Source: Clavibacter tessellarius
GTDB taxonomy: Bacteria; Actinomycetota; Actinomycetes; Actinomycetales; Microbacteriaceae
DNA: 54,251 nt
Reading direction: 5' to 3'
NCBI RefSeq assembly: GCF_001618005.1
Contig: NZ_LQXA01000020.1
Location: 1-54,251, forward strand
The notes under the pieces: generated by a model
Databases searched by the model: none
What the model saw: only the letters and a program-made list of their open reading frames with translations
What the model was told of the DNA's origin: nothing
Program-made: the position numbers and the translations under genes
Part shown: piece after piece, positions 1 through 7,418 of the stretch
Layout: each line of letters begins with the position of its first letter
Position numbering within the stretch: position 1 is the stretch's first letter

Positions 1-11
1 CCGGGTGGGTG

Positions 12-707
12 CTACTTGGTGTTGACGGTGATCTTGGCGATGCCGACGACGAGCTTGTCGGTGACGGCGTCGGTCTTGAAGGTGCTGTTCAGCAGCGATG
101 CGGCGTCGGGGCTGATCTTGACCGTGGTGCCCTCGAGGACGGCCTTGTCGCCCTCCATCGCGAGGGGCTTCAGGGTCGTGCCGTCGAGGTTGAAGATGTA
201 GACGTCCTTCATGACCTCGCCGTCGCCGACCTGGACCGAGCCGGTGAGGCGGCTGGTGCCGGGGTCGATGACGAAGTCGGTGAGCTTCACGACGGTCGAG
301 CCGGCGGTGAGGCTGATGCCGGAGCCGGAGTGGTCGATCTCGCCCTGGACGTAGGGGCGGTAGGACTGCTGCGGGTCGAAGTACTTCACGTTGCCGCCGG
401 TGATGGGGAACGCGAGGGTGCCGGTGGCGCCGTCGAGGGTCGCGGTGCCGATGACGCCGGGGGTCAGGCCCAGGGTCGTGAGGGCGCCGGTGAAGCCGGA
501 GTCGAGCGTGACCTTGGTGTCGACGCCGGTGAGCTTCGGGATCGTGGCGAGAGCGGTCGGGTTCGCCTCGGTCGTCGCGGTCGCGGCGGGCTTCGACGAG
601 GACGAGGAGGACGAACCGGAGTCGGAGGGGGTCGAGCAGGCCGCGAGGCCGACGACGAGGAAGCCGGCGGTGGCGAGGCCGAAGACGGACTTGGTGAGGT
701 TGCGCAT
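12..707 (-). CDS. Secreted lipoprotein of unknown function
   Basis: This encodes a 231-aa protein. Its N-terminus has a basic start, a hydrophobic stretch and a lipobox (GLAAC, Cys about residue 20), so it should be exported and lipid-anchored. A Ser-rich linker follows, then a beta-rich domain with many Gly-Thr-Leu/Val turns and no visible catalytic motif. The ATG at 705-707 is chosen because GAAGGA lies 6 nt upstream; the open frame further upstream has no lipoprotein signal. The gene diverges from a PadR-type regulator across about 260 bp. The domain faintly recalls actinobacterial HtaA-like surface domains, but I cannot assign a ligand. Confidence 0.8.
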   Translation of the reverse strand: MRNLTKSVFGLATAGFLVVGLAACSTPSDSGSSSSSSSKPAATATTEANPTALATIPKLTGVDTKVTLDSGFTGALTTLGLTPGVIGTATLDGATGTLAFPITGGNVKYFDPQQSYRPYVQGEIDHSGSGISLTAGSTVVKLTDFVIDPGTSRLTGSVQVGDGEVMKDVYIFNLDGTTLKPLAMEGDKAVLEGTTVKISPDAASLLNSTFKTDAVTDKLVVGIAKITVNTK

Positions 708-883
708 GATGATTCCTTCGCTGTGTGGGCTGGGATCCACCCGGTTCCCCCGGGCGACACAGGGACTTCGGCGCCGCGGCGGATCGGGTTGGGGCGGGTT
801 CTCCATTCCCAGGTTCTGGCCAGGTTCGCGGGGCGCTCCCCCGGGATCACGGGGAACCGCCGCCCCCGTCGCCGATGCGGGGA

Positions 884-927
884 TTGACTTCCGACTGTCG
901 GCGACATATCGTCGATGCATCGCGACA
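884..927 (+). promoter_or_regulatory. Promoter with overlapping palindromes, likely PadR autoregulatory operator
   Basis: TTGACT (884-889) is followed after 17 bp by TATCGT (907-912), a good promoter for the gene at 971. The same stretch carries a perfect 10-bp palindrome CGATGCATCG (913-922), an outer inverted pair TGTCG (896-900)/CGACA (923-927) and an inner pair CGAC (902-905)/GTCG (911-914). Palindromes over the -10 are typical of autoregulating PadR proteins; binding here is inferred. Confidence 0.6.
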
Positions 928-970
928 GCACGCCGCGATCCCCACGCATCCCGACCGGAAGGAGCGCGAC

Positions 971-1675
971 ATGCGCACCCACGACCAGAACCCGCACCAC
1001 GACCACCACGACCACGACCGCGACGGCGTCCCCGCCGACCGCCACGAGCCCCGCAGGCAGCACCACCGCGGCGGACGCCCGCGCATCATGCCGGGCCACC
1101 CGCTCGCGCGCGGCTTCCGCCCCGGCGACGGCCCCGGCTTCCCGGGGTTCCCGGGCATCCCGGGCATGGGCGGCTTCGGCGGCCCCGGATTCGGCGGTCC
1201 CGGATTCGGCCCGGGCCGCGGACGCGGCGGACGGGGACGCGCCCGCCGTGGCGACGTCCGCCTCGCGATCCTCTCCCTCCTCGCCGACGCGCCGTCGAAC
1301 GGCTACGGCCTCATCACCGGCATCGCCGCGAAGACCGAGGGCGCGTGGCGGCCGAGCCCCGGATCCGTCTACCCGACGCTCCAGCAGCTCGTCGACGAGG
1401 ACCTCATCGCCGCCGACGAGACCGGGGCCAAGAGCGTCTACTCCCTCACCGACCAGGGCCGCGCCCACGTCGAGGAGCACCAGGCCGAGATCGACGCGGC
1501 TTGGGCCGCCACCACCGACAGGTCCGAGGGCGAGGACGCGTTCCAGACGAGCCTCATGAAGCTCATGGGCGTCGTGAAGCCGCTGATGCACGACGCGACC
1601 GACGCCCAGCGCCAGGCCGCGGCGGCGAAGCTCGACGAGACGCGGCGCGCCCTGTACGCGATCCTCGCGGACTGA
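971..1675 (+). CDS. PadR-family transcriptional regulator with His/Gly/Pro-rich N-terminus
   Basis: A 234-aa protein. Residues from about 95 to 175 form a PadR winged helix, with LAILSLLADAPSNGYGLI, then GSVYPTLQQLVDEDLI and a VYSLTDQGR wing. A C-terminal helical region (SLMKLM to the end) would dimerise. The first 95 residues are low complexity: a His/Asp stretch (HHDHHDHD) and a Gly-Phe-Pro region with GFGGPGF repeats and an RGRGGRGR tail, probably disordered. The start at 971 has GGAAGGAG seven nt upstream. It diverges from the lipoprotein gene and probably represses itself at the palindromes around 895-927. The inducer is unknown; the His-rich tail could bind metal, but that is a guess. 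Confidence 0.88.
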   Translation: MRTHDQNPHHDHHDHDRDGVPADRHEPRRQHHRGGRPRIMPGHPLARGFRPGDGPGFPGFPGIPGMGGFGGPGFGGPGFGPGRGRGGRGRARRGDVRLAILSLLADAPSNGYGLITGIAAKTEGAWRPSPGSVYPTLQQLVDEDLIAADETGAKSVYSLTDQGRAHVEEHQAEIDAAWAATTDRSEGEDAFQTSLMKLMGVVKPLMHDATDAQRQAAAAKLDETRRALYAILAD

Positions 1676-1693
1676 CCCGGGCGCACGCTCCCC

Positions 1694-1735
1694 GCACGAC
1701 GACGGCCCCCGCATCAGCGGGGGCCGTCGTCGTGC
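1694..1735. terminator. Bidirectional intrinsic terminator
   Basis: Perfect 19-bp inverted repeat (1694-1712 with 1717-1735) and a 4-nt ATCA loop, lying between the convergent genes ending at 1675 and 1747. There is no T-run, as is usual for high-GC actinobacteria. Confidence 0.85.
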
Positions 1736-1746
1736 GTCGGGGCGGA

Positions 1747-2010
1747 TCAGCGGATCGCTGCGCCGGTGTCGAGGTCGTCGCCGGCCTCCAGGTCGGGCCC
1801 GTCGGACTGGGTGATGTCGATGCCGAGCCCGCCGTCGGCGTCCTCGTCGTCGAGCGCGGTCGCGTCCTCGTCGTCGAGCGGGACGACGCGCTCGGCGTCG
1901 ATGGCCTCCTGCGCCTCGCGGGCGTCGGTGCCGACGAGCTCCTCCTCGTCGATGCCGGTGTCGTCCAGGTCGCGGTCGGCGGGGTCGCGCGGGTTCTCGA
2001 TGTCGCTCAC
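1747..2010 (-). CDS. Small acidic protein of unknown function
   Basis: An 87-aa, strongly acidic protein, with Asp/Glu clusters throughout (for example DDEDATALDDEDADGG) and few hydrophobic residues. It is probably soluble and partly disordered. The GTG at 2008-2010 is the start because GAGGAG lies just upstream. It converges on the PadR gene across a strong terminator. I do not recognise a characterised family; short acidic proteins like this occur in related actinobacteria. Confidence 0.7.
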   Translation of the reverse strand: MSDIENPRDPADRDLDDTGIDEEELVGTDAREAQEAIDAERVVPLDDEDATALDDEDADGGLGIDITQSDGPDLEAGDDLDTGAAIR

Positions 2011-2125
2011 GGTGCTCTCCTCTGCTGGTCGATGCGGCGCGGTGGCGCCGTGCCTCGACGCTACGCGCCCTGGCTCCGCGCGTGCTGGCCCGGTGCGTCC
2101 CGGGAGCGCCGCACGGGGACCCGGA

Positions 2126-3745
2126 TCACCCCGCGTTGACGGTGATCCGGTGCCAGCCGGTCGCGCCGTCGGGGGCGGGCGGCGCCTCGTCGGCGGTCTG
2201 CGTGGCGCCCGTCGTGTCGGTGGCGCGCACCTCCACGCTGTGGGATCCGCTCGCCGCATCCCACGCGTACGACCACTGCCGCCACGTGTCCGCACCCACG
2301 CCGTCGCCGAGCGTCGCCTCGACCCAGTCGCCCTCGTCGACGCGCACCTCCACCTTCTGGATGCCGGTGTGCTGCGCCCAGGCCATGCCGGCGATCGCCG
2401 TGCGGCCGGCGTCGACGCGCGCGCCGGAGCGCGGGGTGTCGATGCGCGAGCCGGTCTTGATCGGGCCGCGCTCGGTCCAGCCGCGCGTCGACCAGTACGC
2501 GACGTCCTCGGCGAACGTCGTCACCTTGAGCTCGGTCACCCACTTCGTGGCGGAGACGTAGCCGTAGAGGCCGGGCACCACCATCCGCACGGGGAAGCCG
2601 TGCTCCTGCGGCAGCGGCTCGCCGTTCATGCCGACCGCGAGGATCGACGCGCGGTCGGGATCCGTGAGCGCCTCGAGCGGCGTGCTCGCGGTCCAGCCGT
2701 CCTGGCTCGTGGAGAGCACCATGTCGGCGCCCGCGGTGGGCCGGGCGCGCTCGAGCAGGAGGCGGATGGGGTAGCCGAGCCAGAGCGCGTTGCCGATGAG
2801 GTTCCCGCCGACCTCGTTCGAGACGCAGGTGAGGGTCGTCACGTGCTCCTCGAGCGGGAGGGCGAGCAGCTCGGCGAACGTGATCTCGACCTCCTGCTCG
2901 ACCATGCCCGTGATCCGCAGCGTCCAGGAGGAGGCGTCGACCGACGGCACCTGCAGCGCGGTGTCGATGCGGTAGAAGTCGGCGGCGGGCGTGACGAAGG
3001 GGGCGAGGCCGGGCACGCCGAGCTCGGCGGTCGCGGGGATCGCGGCGGCGGGAGTCGTCGCGCGCGGCAGCACGAGGGTGCGGCGGAAGTCGTCCACGCG
3101 GGCGGAGGCGGCGTTGATGCCGCGGGCCACGGATCCAGCGACCACGGACGCGGCGCCGGCGACGACCGTCATGAGGAGGAAGGTGCGGCGCTCGACGCGC
3201 GCGCCGGATCCCGGGGTGAGGGGCGCGCGCTGGGCCGGGCGGGCGATGCCGCGCACGGGCTCCGCGGTCTGCGCCGAGTAGGAGGCCGAGCGGGTCGCGG
3301 CGTCGCGCCAGTCGCGGAGGCGGTCGGCGCCGCGGTGGAGGACGAAGACGCCCGCGATCATGCCGACGACGGTCGGGATCGCGGCGGCACCCGTCGCCCC
3401 GGCGCGCGTGGTGGCGGCGAGCACGGCGACCCCGGCGAACAGGGCCAGCACCACCACGCCGAGCGGCGGACGCCGCACCTGCAGGATGCCGGCGAGCGCG
3501 GCCGCGGCGAGCACCACGAACCCGAGCACGACGATCAGCGCGACCTTGTCCCCCGTGCCGAACACGGCGATCACCGCGTCCTTGACGCCCGCGGGCACGA
3601 GGTCGATGACGAGCGCGCCCACCGCGAGCACCGGGCTCGCGGTCGGCGCCACGAACGCCGCCGTGATCTCGGCGACGGCCAGCACGGCGAGCGCCGCGAC
3701 GATCCCCAGGAACGCCGACCACGCGCGGAGGGCGGCGCGGGTCAC
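2126..3745 (-). CDS. Membrane-anchored molybdopterin-dependent oxidoreductase (sulfite oxidase family)
   Basis: A 539-aa protein with about five N-terminal membrane helices (residues 5-150). A twin-arginine-like segment RRTFLL (about 186) precedes another hydrophobic helix. The periplasmic part is a sulfite-oxidase-type Moco domain; Cys307 in TLTCVSNEVGG is the expected molybdenum ligand. An Ig-like dimerisation domain follows (about 440-539). The GTG start overlaps the stop of the kinase gene by 4 bp (GTGA), so the enzyme is translated with the two-component system at 3742-5921, which implies it is the system's output or sensed activity. The substrate cannot be read from the sequence; sulfite, methionine sulfoxide or another S/N-oxide are family possibilities. 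Confidence 0.9.
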   Translation of the reverse strand: MTRAALRAWSAFLGIVAALAVLAVAEITAAFVAPTASPVLAVGALVIDLVPAGVKDAVIAVFGTGDKVALIVVLGFVVLAAAALAGILQVRRPPLGVVVLALFAGVAVLAATTRAGATGAAAIPTVVGMIAGVFVLHRGADRLRDWRDAATRSASYSAQTAEPVRGIARPAQRAPLTPGSGARVERRTFLLMTVVAGAASVVAGSVARGINAASARVDDFRRTLVLPRATTPAAAIPATAELGVPGLAPFVTPAADFYRIDTALQVPSVDASSWTLRITGMVEQEVEITFAELLALPLEEHVTTLTCVSNEVGGNLIGNALWLGYPIRLLLERARPTAGADMVLSTSQDGWTASTPLEALTDPDRASILAVGMNGEPLPQEHGFPVRMVVPGLYGYVSATKWVTELKVTTFAEDVAYWSTRGWTERGPIKTGSRIDTPRSGARVDAGRTAIAGMAWAQHTGIQKVEVRVDEGDWVEATLGDGVGADTWRQWSYAWDAASGSHSVEVRATDTTGATQTADEAPPAPDGATGWHRITVNAG

Positions 3746-5004
3746 GAGGCGACCGGCTTGCTGTACGGCAGGATCACGTCGAAGCGGCAGCCGCCGTCGA
3801 TGTTCTGGACGGTGACGTCGCCGTCGTGGGCGCGGACGATGCCGCGCACGATCGCGAGGCCGAGGCCCGCGCCGCCGCCGCCGGACGCGTAGCCGCCGTC
3901 GTGCGAGCCCTCCGCCTGCACGGCCGGATCCGGTGCCGCGGCCTCCGCGGACGCGGCGGGGAAGTCGGGTCCGAGGGCGGCCTTCGCGGCGGCGCTCGCG
4001 CCGTACGCGCGCGGGGTGCGGGATCCGGTGCTCCGCCAGCCCGCGTCGAACACGCGTGGGAGGTCGGCCTCGGGGATGCCGCCCGCGGTGTCCTCGACGG
4101 AGAGCACGGCGAGGTTGCCGGAGTCGCGGTGCGCGGAGATGACGATGCGGCCGCCCGGCAGCGACTGCTGGATGGCGTTCATGACGAGGTTGCCGACGAC
4201 GCGCGACAGCTCGCGCGGATCGCCCTGCACCACGAGGTCGTCGTGCGCGGTGACACCGCGGAGATCGACCTTGCGCGCCTGCGCGACCGGGCCGAGCTCG
4301 GCCACCGTGTCGCTCACGACGTCGTAGAGGGAGACGCGCTCGACCGCGAGCTCGAGGCTGCCGGAGTTGATCCGGGACAGCTCGAACAGGTCGTCCACCA
4401 TGCCGTTGAGCCGGTTCGCCTGCACGCGGATCTGCCGGAAGTAGCGGTGCACGTCGTCGACCATGCCGTCCTCGAGGGACTCGGCCATGGCGCGGATGCC
4501 GGCGAGCGGCGTGCGCAGGTCGTGCGACATCCACGCGATGAGCTCACGGCGGCTGCGCTCCTGCGCCTCCATGCGGTCCCGGGCGTCGGCGAGGCGGCGG
4601 TTGGCGGCGCTCAGCTCGCGGGCCAGCTGCGCGAACTCGGTGCTGGTGGGGCGGCCGGGCTCGACCGCGGCCTCCTCGCCCATGGACGCGGCGTACCGGC
4701 CGAGCTCGCGGCTGCCGCGCACGAGGGTCATGCCGAGCATCGCGGCCATCACGAGGGAGACGAGCGCGGAGACCGCGGCGACGGAGAGGAAGGCGGTGAG
4801 GCCGGCGTCGTCGACGAGCATGCCGGCGGTGACGGCGACCATGCCGCCCACGACCGAGAGCACGGCGGCGAGCGCGACCACGCAGATCTGGAGCACGAGC
4901 GACCGGCGGCGGAGCAGGCGCAGCAGCACGCTCGCGCCGAGGCCGACGATGGCGGCGCACACCAGCGCCGTCAGGACGACGATGAGGAAGGAGTCGGCGG
5001 TCAC
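3742..5004 (-). CDS. Sensor histidine kinase
   Basis: A 420-aa membrane kinase. Three hydrophobic segments in the first 105 residues have almost no extracytoplasmic loop, suggesting sensing within the membrane. HisKA contains WMSHDLRTPLAG with phospho-acceptor His161. The HATPase domain has an N box (VMNAIQQSL, Asn about 275), a DTAGGIP box (about 304) and GAGLGLAIV (about 378). Between the F-box region and GLGLA lies an unusual insert of about 45 residues rich in Ala, Gly, Asp and Ser. The GTG start overlaps the response-regulator stop (GTGA), and the gene's stop overlaps the molybdoenzyme start, giving a tightly coupled three-gene operon. Confidence 0.92.
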   Translation of the reverse strand: MTADSFLIVVLTALVCAAIVGLGASVLLRLLRRRSLVLQICVVALAAVLSVVGGMVAVTAGMLVDDAGLTAFLSVAAVSALVSLVMAAMLGMTLVRGSRELGRYAASMGEEAAVEPGRPTSTEFAQLARELSAANRRLADARDRMEAQERSRRELIAWMSHDLRTPLAGIRAMAESLEDGMVDDVHRYFRQIRVQANRLNGMVDDLFELSRINSGSLELAVERVSLYDVVSDTVAELGPVAQARKVDLRGVTAHDDLVVQGDPRELSRVVGNLVMNAIQQSLPGGRIVISAHRDSGNLAVLSVEDTAGGIPEADLPRVFDAGWRSTGSRTPRAYGASAAAKAALGPDFPAASAEAAAPDPAVQAEGSHDGGYASGGGGAGLGLAIVRGIVRAHDGDVTVQNIDGGCRFDVILPYSKPVAS

Positions 5005-5921
5005 GCGTCGTCCCCGGCGGCGGCGGGGGCGGATGCGGCGGCGGCGTCCGCGGCAGGGTCGTCGGCGACGGCGGCAGCCCCGGGAGCAGGCGCGGCAGCG
5101 GCATCGGGCGCGGCAGCGGCATCGGGCGAGGCCGCGACGGGCGCCGCGGCGTCCGGGTCGAACCGGTAGCCCACGCCCCAGACGGTGCCGAGGAGCACGG
5201 GGTGCGCGGGATCGGCCTCGATCTTCTCCCGCAGGCGCCGCACGTGGACGGTGACGGTGGAGAGGTCGCCGATCTCCCAGCCCCACACGGAGCGGAGCAG
5301 GTCGTCGCGGCCGAAGACGCGGCGCGGGTTCCGCAGCAGGAAGGCGAGCAGATCGAACTCGCGCGAGGTGAGGGAGAGCATCGCGCCGGCCTGGTGGATC
5401 TCGCGCGCGCCCAGGTCGAGCACGAACGGGCCCGCCACGAACGGCGGCTCCGGCACGGCCTCGGGCACGGTGCGGCGGAGCACGGCGCGCACGCGCAGCA
5501 CGAGCTCGCGCGGGGAGAAGGGCTTGGCGAGGTAGTCGTCGGCGCCGGCGTCGAGGCCGTTGACGCGGTCCTCGCCCTGCCCGAGCGCCGTGAGCATCAC
5601 GACGGGGACGGGCGAGTCGGGGTTCTCGGCGCGGATCCGGCGGCACACCTCGAGGCCGTCGAGCCCGGGGAGCATGCGGTCGAGCACCACGAGGTCGGGC
5701 ATCCGCTCGGTCGCGACGCGCACGGCCTCGAGGCCGTCGGCCACGGTCTCCACCTGGAAGCCGGACGCCTTGAGGTACCGGCACACGACCTCGTTCACGG
5801 TCGGGTCGTCCTCCACCACGAGGATGCGGCGGCCGCGGAGCGGATCCTGCCGGGTCGCATCGGGCCGCGCGGCGTCGGGGCGGGCGGTGTCGGCGCGCGC
5901 GGGGTCGTAGGTGGGGCTCAC
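5001..5921 (-). CDS. OmpR-family response regulator
   Basis: A 306-aa protein. The receiver domain begins near residue 32 (RILVVEDD) with phospho-acceptor Asp81, Thr111 and Lys133. A winged-helix DNA-binding domain covers about 150-245 and contains SLTSREFDLLAFLL and VHVRRLREKIE. The last 55 residues are an Ala/Pro/Asp-rich tail not normal for the family, partly built from an 18-bp tandem repeat. The GTG start (5919-5921) has no ribosome-binding site, but a TAGTCT -10 lies 6 nt upstream, so the mRNA is probably leaderless. It is the partner of the coupled kinase downstream and likely controls this operon and possibly the divergent glycosyltransferase operon. Confidence 0.92.
   Translation of the reverse strand: MSPTYDPARADTARPDAARPDATRQDPLRGRRILVVEDDPTVNEVVCRYLKASGFQVETVADGLEAVRVATERMPDLVVLDRMLPGLDGLEVCRRIRAENPDSPVPVVMLTALGQGEDRVNGLDAGADDYLAKPFSPRELVLRVRAVLRRTVPEAVPEPPFVAGPFVLDLGAREIHQAGAMLSLTSREFDLLAFLLRNPRRVFGRDDLLRSVWGWEIGDLSTVTVHVRRLREKIEADPAHPVLLGTVWGVGYRFDPDAAAPVAASPDAAAAPDAAAAPAPGAAAVADDPAADAAAASAPAAAGDDA
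5090..5125 (-). repeat. Tandem 18-bp repeat in response-regulator tail
   Basis: Two identical in-frame copies of GCGCGGCAGCGGCATCGG (5090-5107, 5108-5125) encode part of the Ala/Pro/Asp-rich C-terminal tail. Slippage would change tail length by six residues without a frameshift. Confidence 0.8.
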
Positions 5922-5927
5922 CCGGCC

Positions 5928-5933
5928 AGACTA
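5928..5933 (-). promoter_or_regulatory. Leaderless -10 box for the response-regulator operon
   Basis: TAGTCT on the minus strand is separated by 6 nt from the GTG start at 5921, and there is no Shine-Dalgarno. I see no convincing -35. Confidence 0.5.
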
Positions 5934-6018
5934 TGCGCGCTCCCTGGGGCCGGACCCGCGCGGTGTCCGGCTTGCGAGCGAGCCGTCACCCCTGCGCGGA
6001 CGCCCACCCGCGTGCTCC

Positions 6019-6024
6019 TAGGCT
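6019..6024 (+). promoter_or_regulatory. Leaderless -10 box for the GT2 operon
   Basis: TAGGCT is separated by 6 nt from the ATG at 6031 and there is no purine-rich ribosome site, implying transcription starts at the start codon. It faces the divergent response-regulator promoter about 85 bp away. Confidence 0.5.
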
Positions 6025-6030
6025 CGACGG

Positions 6031-6738
6031 ATGACGGAAGCGCTCGTGGACGTGGTCCTCCCCTGCCTCGACGAGGAGGGGGCCCTGCCCTGGGTGCTCG
6101 GCCGGCTGCCCGAGGGGTACCGCGCGATCGTCGTCGACAACGGATCCACCGACCGCTCCGCCGAGGTCGCCCGGGAGCACGGCGCGCTCGTGGTCGCCGA
6201 GTCGCGCCGCGGGTTCGGGGCGGCGGCGCACGCCGGGCTCGAGGCGGCGACCGCGCCGCTGGTCGCGTTCTGCGACGCCGACGCGTCGATGGATCCGGCC
6301 CTCCTCCCCCGCGTCGTCGACCCCGTCCGCCACGGCGAGCGCGACCTCGTGCTCGGCCGCCGCGTCCCGTCCGCGCGCGGCGCGTGGCCGCTTCACGCGC
6401 GCATCGCGAACCTGGAGCTCGCGCGGCGGCTGCGGCGGATCACGGGCGTGCCGCTGCACGATCTCGGGCCCATGCGGTGCGGCCGGCGGGAGGATCTGCT
6501 GGCGCTCGGGATCCTCGACCGGCGCAGCGGCTATCCGCTGGAGATGCTGCTGCGGGCGTCGGCCGCCGGGTGGAGCATCCTGGAGGTGGACATGCCGTAC
6601 GCACCGCGCGTCGGGCGGTCCAAGGTCACCGGCACCGTGCGCGGGACCGTCACCGCCGTCCGCGACATGTCGCGCGTGCTCGCCGAGGCGCGGGCCGCCG
6701 CGGCGGGCGCCCACCAGGCACCGGGAGGATCCGCATGA
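6031..6738 (+). CDS. Family 2 glycosyltransferase
   Basis: A 235-aa cytoplasmic GT-A fold enzyme. It has VVLPCLDEEGALPWVL at the N-terminus, the nucleotide-binding DNGSTD (36-41) and the metal-binding DAD (82-84). A GYPLEMLLRA segment and a basic SKVTGTVRGT region resemble polyprenyl-phosphate sugar transferases, but there are no C-terminal membrane helices. It is first in a three-gene operon; its stop overlaps the next start by ATGA. Downstream partners are a CofC/MobA-like DUF2064 protein and a methyltransferase, so it probably transfers a sugar from a nucleotide donor in an uncharacterised pathway. Donor and acceptor are unknown. Confidence 0.9.
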   Translation: MTEALVDVVLPCLDEEGALPWVLGRLPEGYRAIVVDNGSTDRSAEVAREHGALVVAESRRGFGAAAHAGLEAATAPLVAFCDADASMDPALLPRVVDPVRHGERDLVLGRRVPSARGAWPLHARIANLELARRLRRITGVPLHDLGPMRCGRREDLLALGILDRRSGYPLEMLLRASAAGWSILEVDMPYAPRVGRSKVTGTVRGTVTAVRDMSRVLAEARAAAAGAHQAPGGSA

Positions 6739-7418
6739 CCGCCGTCGTCGTCATCGCCAAGGAGTGCATCCCCGGTCGCGTGAAGACGCGCCTGCATCCG
6801 CCGTTCACGCTCGAGGAGGCGGCCGAGCTCGCCTCCGCCGCCCTCGCCGACACGCTCGCGGCCGTCGACGACGCGGCCCCCGAGCGCCGCGTCCTCCTCT
6901 TCGACGGCACGACGCCGCCCGCCGAGGCCGCCGGCTACGACGTGATCCCGCAGGTGGCGGGCGACCTCGACGAGCGCCTCGCCGCCATGTTCGACGCGCT
7001 CGACGGTCCCGTCCTCCTCGTCGGCATGGACACCCCGCAGCTCACCGCCGACCTCCTCCGTCCCGTGCTCGACTCGTGGGCCGACGGCGCCCGCGGACCC
7101 GACGCGTGGTTCGGCCCCGCGAACGACGGCGGCTTCTGGGCGCTCGGCCTCCGCGAGCCGGACGGCGCGCTCGTGCGCGGCGTGCCCATGTCGCGCGACG
7201 ACACCGGAGCCGTGCAGCTGTCCCGCCTCCTCGACGCCGGGCTCGACGTCGCGATGCTGCCCGAGCTCACCGACGTGGACACCGTCGACGACGCGCGCGA
7301 GGCCGCCGCCGCCGCACCCGCCCATCGCTTCGCCGCCGCGCTCCGAATCCTGATGACCGGCCCGGGCATCCCCGTCGCCGCCGCATCGCACGCCGCACCG
7401 CAGAGGGATCCCGCATGA
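6735..7418 (+). CDS. DUF2064 / TIGR04282-type nucleotidyltransferase-like protein
   Basis: A 227-aa protein with a Rossmann-like GT-A fold. The AKECIPGRVKTRL motif (8-20) is the signature loop of this family, followed by a VGMDTPQLT motif near residue 96 (metal and nucleotide site) and a GFWALGL strand. Relatives are labelled CofC-like or 'arsenosugar biosynthesis glycosyltransferase', but no arsenic genes lie nearby, so I treat those names as family labels only. The ATG overlaps the stop of the GT2 gene and its own stop overlaps the methyltransferase start. It may activate a sugar or phospho-acid with a nucleotide for the GT2 partner; that is inference. Confidence 0.85.
   Translation: MTAVVVIAKECIPGRVKTRLHPPFTLEEAAELASAALADTLAAVDDAAPERRVLLFDGTTPPAEAAGYDVIPQVAGDLDERLAAMFDALDGPVLLVGMDTPQLTADLLRPVLDSWADGARGPDAWFGPANDGGFWALGLREPDGALVRGVPMSRDDTGAVQLSRLLDAGLDVAMLPELTDVDTVDDAREAAAAAPAHRFAAALRILMTGPGIPVAAASHAAPQRDPA

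Noticed and set aside
809-827. Two CCAGGTTC repeats 11 bp apart upstream of the lipoprotein gene
   Set aside because: Only two short copies with no clear relation to a promoter; too weak to call a binding site.
6735-7418. Arsenosugar biosynthesis function for the DUF2064 protein
   Set aside because: The name comes from the family label only. No arsenic methyltransferase, radical-SAM arsenical enzyme or ars gene is in the window.
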